Below, piece after piece: positions 5,799 through 8,097 of a stretch of DNA of 8,097 nucleotides. Each line of letters begins with the position of its first letter. Position 1 is the stretch's first letter. The notes below the pieces were generated by a model. It saw only the letters and a program-made list of their open reading frames with translations. It searched no databases and was not told where the DNA came from. The stretch comes from Deltaproteobacteria bacterium. GTDB taxonomy: Bacteria > Desulfobacterota > GWC2-55-46 > DRQE01. Made by a program: the position numbers and the translations under genes. The DNA is taken from NCBI GenBank assembly GCA_030636245.1, contig DAOVXI010000070.1, forward strand, positions 1-8,097, written 5' to 3'.

Positions 5799-5842
5799 TA
5801 TGATTAAGAGGGACAAAGTTTTATATAAATTAAGGAGTCACA

Positions 5843-7501
5843 ATGACAGACAAACTTAAGATAATACCGCTTGGGGGGTTGGGTGAGATAGGGCTTAACA
5901 TGATGGCCTTTGAGTATGAGGACACCATCATAGTCGTGGACTGCGGTCTGATGTTCCCCGAGGATTACATGCTGGGTATAGACATAGTCATACCCGATGT
6001 TTCATATTTAATTGAGAACAAGGATAAGGTGAAGGCCTTCTTCATAACCCATGGCCACGAGGATCACGTCGGCGCTCTGCCATTCGTCCTTAAGGAGGTC
6101 AACGCTCCCATATACGCTACGATGCTTACCATCGGGCTTATAGAAAATAAGCTGAACGAGCATAACCTCTTAAAACAAACCACATTCGAGAGCGTCAGGC
6201 CAAGGGACGTTGTAGAGGTCGGCCCCTTCAGCGTTGAGCCGATAAGGGTCTGTCACTCGATTGTCGACGCTGTCTCATACGCCATCACCACGCCTATCGG
6301 CACGGTCATACACACGGGAGACTTTAAGATAGACCAGACCCCTGTGGACGGCGAGCTTCTGGACTTCGCGCGTTTCTCCGATTACGGGGAAAAGGGGGTG
6401 CTTGCGCTTCTCTCCGACTCGACCAATGTCGAGAGCGAGGGATACTCACTCTCCGAGAGCAAGGTCGGTGAGTATCTGGATGAGATATTTTCGAACACAA
6501 CAGGGCGCATAATTGTCGCGGCATTCTCGAGCAACATACACCGCATGCAGCAGGTAATAAATACATGTAAAAAATACGGCCGTAAACTCGCGGTGAACGG
6601 CAGGAGCATGATAGCCAACATACGCATCGCCCGGAGTCTTGGATACCTGAGCGTGCCGGACGGGGTCATAGTCGATGTTGAGGAGCTAAAAGAGCTTCAC
6701 CCCGAGCGTGTAGCGCTTCTTACAACGGGAAGTCAGGGCGAGCCGATGAGCGTCCTGATCCGCATGGCAATGGATTCGCATAAGCACCTTAAGATAGACA
6801 AGGGCGATACCGTGATCCTCTCAAGCAAGTTCATCCCGGGTAACGAAAAGGCCATCTCGAACATGATGAACCATCTTTACCGCAGGGGTGCCGAGGTCAT
6901 ATACGAGAAGGTCTCCGAGGTGCATGTCTCCGGGCACGGAAGCCAGGAGGAGCTTAAGGCCATGCTCAACATGACAAAGCCGAAGTGTTTTGTCCCGGTG
7001 CACGGAGAGTACCGCCACCTTGTGCGCCACGCGCGCCTTGCCATGAAAACAGGCGTGAAGGAAGAGAATGTGGTCGTTGCAGAGGACGGCAACGTCATAG
7101 AGCTTACGAAGGACGGCATCGCTATAAACGGCGAGGTCGATAGCGGACGTGTCTTTGTCGACGGCAAGGGCGTCGGGGATGTCGGCGATATGGTACTGAA
7201 GGACCGCCGCCACCTCTCACGCGACGGAATGGTCATGGCCTTGATAGCTCTGGACAGCAAGACAGGCGATGTGCTCTACGGCCCGGATATCGTAACACGC
7301 GGCCTTATATTCGAAGAGGAGAGCGAGCATCTTCTTGACGGGGCACGCGAGGCAGTGGAGATAGCTCTCATGGAGGCCAACAAAGAGGTAAAGACCGACA
7401 CGGCCGTGCTCACGGAAGAGGTCAGGCTGGCGCTACGCCGTTTCTTTAATAAGTCACTTGAACGAAAGCCCGTTATTTTACCGATGGTAGTCGAGGTGTA
7501 G
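5843..7501 (+). CDS. rnj: Ribonuclease J (metallo-beta-lactamase/beta-CASP RNase)
   Basis: A 552-residue protein, the usual RNase J length (about 550). It has the beta-lactamase strand start (IIPLGGLGEIGLNM), the zinc motif HGHEDH (70-75) where many homologues read HTHEDH, VCHSI (H138), HTGDFK (157-162, metal ligand D160) and SDST (191-194). The beta-CASP domain carries TGSQGEP (295-301), GHGSQEE (364-370; H365) and VPVHGEYRHL (H387); a C-terminal dimerisation domain extends to PVILPMVVEV. RNase J is a cytoplasmic endo- and 5'-3' exoribonuclease in mRNA decay and rRNA maturation, typical of bacteria lacking or supplementing RNase E. The start ATG 5843 has AAGGAG (5832-5837) 5 nt upstream. All metal-binding residues appear intact. 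A second paralogue (J1/J2 type) may exist elsewhere; this window shows one. It sits inside the plsC cluster with no visible terminator on either side. Confidence 0.97.
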   Translation: MTDKLKIIPLGGLGEIGLNMMAFEYEDTIIVVDCGLMFPEDYMLGIDIVIPDVSYLIENKDKVKAFFITHGHEDHVGALPFVLKEVNAPIYATMLTIGLIENKLNEHNLLKQTTFESVRPRDVVEVGPFSVEPIRVCHSIVDAVSYAITTPIGTVIHTGDFKIDQTPVDGELLDFARFSDYGEKGVLALLSDSTNVESEGYSLSESKVGEYLDEIFSNTTGRIIVAAFSSNIHRMQQVINTCKKYGRKLAVNGRSMIANIRIARSLGYLSVPDGVIVDVEELKELHPERVALLTTGSQGEPMSVLIRMAMDSHKHLKIDKGDTVILSSKFIPGNEKAISNMMNHLYRRGAEVIYEKVSEVHVSGHGSQEELKAMLNMTKPKCFVPVHGEYRHLVRHARLAMKTGVKEENVVVAEDGNVIELTKDGIAINGEVDSGRVFVDGKGVGDVGDMVLKDRRHLSRDGMVMALIALDSKTGDVLYGPDIVTRGLIFEEESEHLLDGAREAVEIALMEANKEVKTDTAVLTEEVRLALRRFFNKSLERKPVILPMVVEV

Positions 7502-7510
7502 GGTGCGTTT

Positions 7511-7840
7511 ATGGATAAAAAAGAAATAGATCTTACCTCAAGGGTTCAGAGGTTTTTCCTCTCGTCCCTTTCCTGCGTGATAATCGCCTGGGGGCTTTAC
7601 GTCTACGGAAGAATAGCGTGGGCTGTCCTTGAGGACCCGGGCTGGGTGGTGTATATCGCCTTTGTTTTCATGCCCGCGCGTCTGGGCATACCCTTTGCCG
7701 TGTGGGGGGTTTACCTCGGGGCAAAAGGGGTACTCAAAAAGGAAAACATGAAGTATAATCTCATTGGCTTAGGCATCGGCCTTGTATACTTCATCCCGCT
7801 TGCCTTTGACATCATCGCGGTTCTAACAAGGGAGAGGTAG
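7511..7840 (+). CDS. Small hypothetical membrane protein (three predicted helices)
   Basis: A 109-residue protein with no recognised family. A short charged N-terminus (MDKKEIDLTSRVQR) precedes three hydrophobic segments at about 15-40, 44-71 and 82-105, separated by an acidic turn (EDPGW, 41-45) and a basic loop (KGVLKKENMKY, 72-82), ending in TRER. The charge pattern favours the N-terminus and the basic loop on the cytoplasmic side. There is no catalytic motif or conserved cysteine/histidine cluster. It begins 9 nt after the rnj stop, with a weak GTAGGGTG ribosome site, so translation may be coupled to rnj. Base composition and codon use resemble rnj, which supports it as a resident gene of the operon and not a spurious frame. 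Confidence 0.75.
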   Translation: MDKKEIDLTSRVQRFFLSSLSCVIIAWGLYVYGRIAWAVLEDPGWVVYIAFVFMPARLGIPFAVWGVYLGAKGVLKKENMKYNLIGLGIGLVYFIPLAFDIIAVLTRER

Positions 7841-7852
7841 GGGATAAAAATA

Positions 7853-8097
7853 ATGATAGATTATCAATTAGAAGAATACAAAGAAGCGTGTACACAATGT
7901 AGAAACCACGATAACCTCTTGCGTTCAAGCACTACAGTCGTTACCGGAATTCAGACGGCAATATTTGTTGCTTTTATGCACTATGTAGTAAGTGATAAAG
8001 CAAATGGGGAATTACCCCTTTTTTTCTTGTTATATTTAGGTTTTATAACCAGCGTAGTATTAATTTTTGTTATTTTACGTCTTAAGTATAGATATAA
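7853..8097 (+). CDS. Unrecognised two-helix membrane protein, N-terminal part only
   Basis: The frame opens at ATG 7853 (GGGGA 8-9 nt upstream) and stays open to the window edge, 81 codons. The first 25 residues are soluble and charged (MIDYQLEEYKEACTQCRNHD), with a CxxC pair (C13, C16) and a following histidine. Two hydrophobic segments follow at about 26-45 and 54-76, joined by a short hydrophilic loop (SDKANGELP), then a basic LRLKYRY, which would return the chain to the cytoplasm. No family recognised. It lies 12 nt after the previous gene on the same strand. The sequence is markedly AT-rich compared with rnj, like the gene at 5289-5798. If complete it could be a small membrane protein or the membrane anchor of a larger cytoplasmic domain lying outside the window. 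Confidence 0.62.
   Translation, partial: MIDYQLEEYKEACTQCRNHDNLLRSSTTVVTGIQTAIFVAFMHYVVSDKANGELPLFFLLYLGFITSVVLIFVILRLKYRY

Noticed and set aside
5799..5842. Possible promoter before rnj from TATAAA at 5824-5829
   Set aside because: No acceptable -35 at 16-18 nt, and the predicted start would fall in the ribosome site; the AT-rich gap is more simply a spacer within an operon.
6324..7260. Minus-strand open frames opposite rnj (for example 6821-7213 and 6877-7260)
   Set aside because: Shadows of rnj, which is complete and has every catalytic motif; no ribosome sites or recognisable products.

Overview
The window is an ordinary-looking bacterial chromosome segment of mixed base composition. 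Conserved genes are moderately GC-rich, with frequent ATA (Ile) and AGG (Arg) codons, and two short stretches are clearly AT-rich. Codon style and gene content (UbiU/UbiV, UbiB, a short COG3937-type phasin, RNase J, SSB) would fit a Gram-negative, quinone-respiring lineage near the former Deltaproteobacteria, Nitrospirota or Nitrospinota. That placement is inference; there is no rRNA or other decisive marker. No tRNA, rRNA, CRISPR array, transposase or phage gene is visible.

Left half (1-4410, all minus strand). Read right to left, ssb (4410-3964) ends in a strong intrinsic terminator (3909-3939). A separate promoter (about 3863-3835) then starts a tight four-gene operon: ubiU (3787-2765), ubiV (2760-1870), a small phasin-like coiled-coil gene (1851-1444) and ubiB (1434 to beyond base 1). 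Gaps between these genes are 4, 18 and 9 nt. UbiU and UbiV keep all eight cysteines known to hold the two [4Fe-4S] clusters of the E. coli oxygen-independent ubiquinone hydroxylation pair, and UbiB keeps the motifs of the atypical kinase/ATPase of quinone biosynthesis. The operon therefore looks like a quinone-biosynthesis module with a phasin-like protein inserted between the hydroxylase pair and UbiB.

Divergent intergenic region (4411-4590). It holds a plausible ssb promoter on the minus strand and a plausible plsC promoter on the plus strand. The predicted plsC transcription start falls exactly on its ATG, so plsC may be leaderless. A 12-nt imperfect direct repeat also lies here.

Right half (4591-8097, all plus strand). 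The order is plsC (lysophosphatidic acid acyltransferase), an AT-rich membrane protein with a type II secretion pseudopilin-like C-terminal domain, rnj (RNase J), a small three-helix membrane protein, and the start of an AT-rich two-helix membrane protein cut by the window edge. Gaps are 5-44 nt and no terminator is seen between them, so they could be one transcript joining phospholipid synthesis, RNA decay and three uncharacterised membrane proteins.

The parts most worth a second look are the ubiU-ubiV-phasin-ubiB operon, the pseudopilin-like domain on an unusual membrane anchor, and the predicted leaderless plsC.
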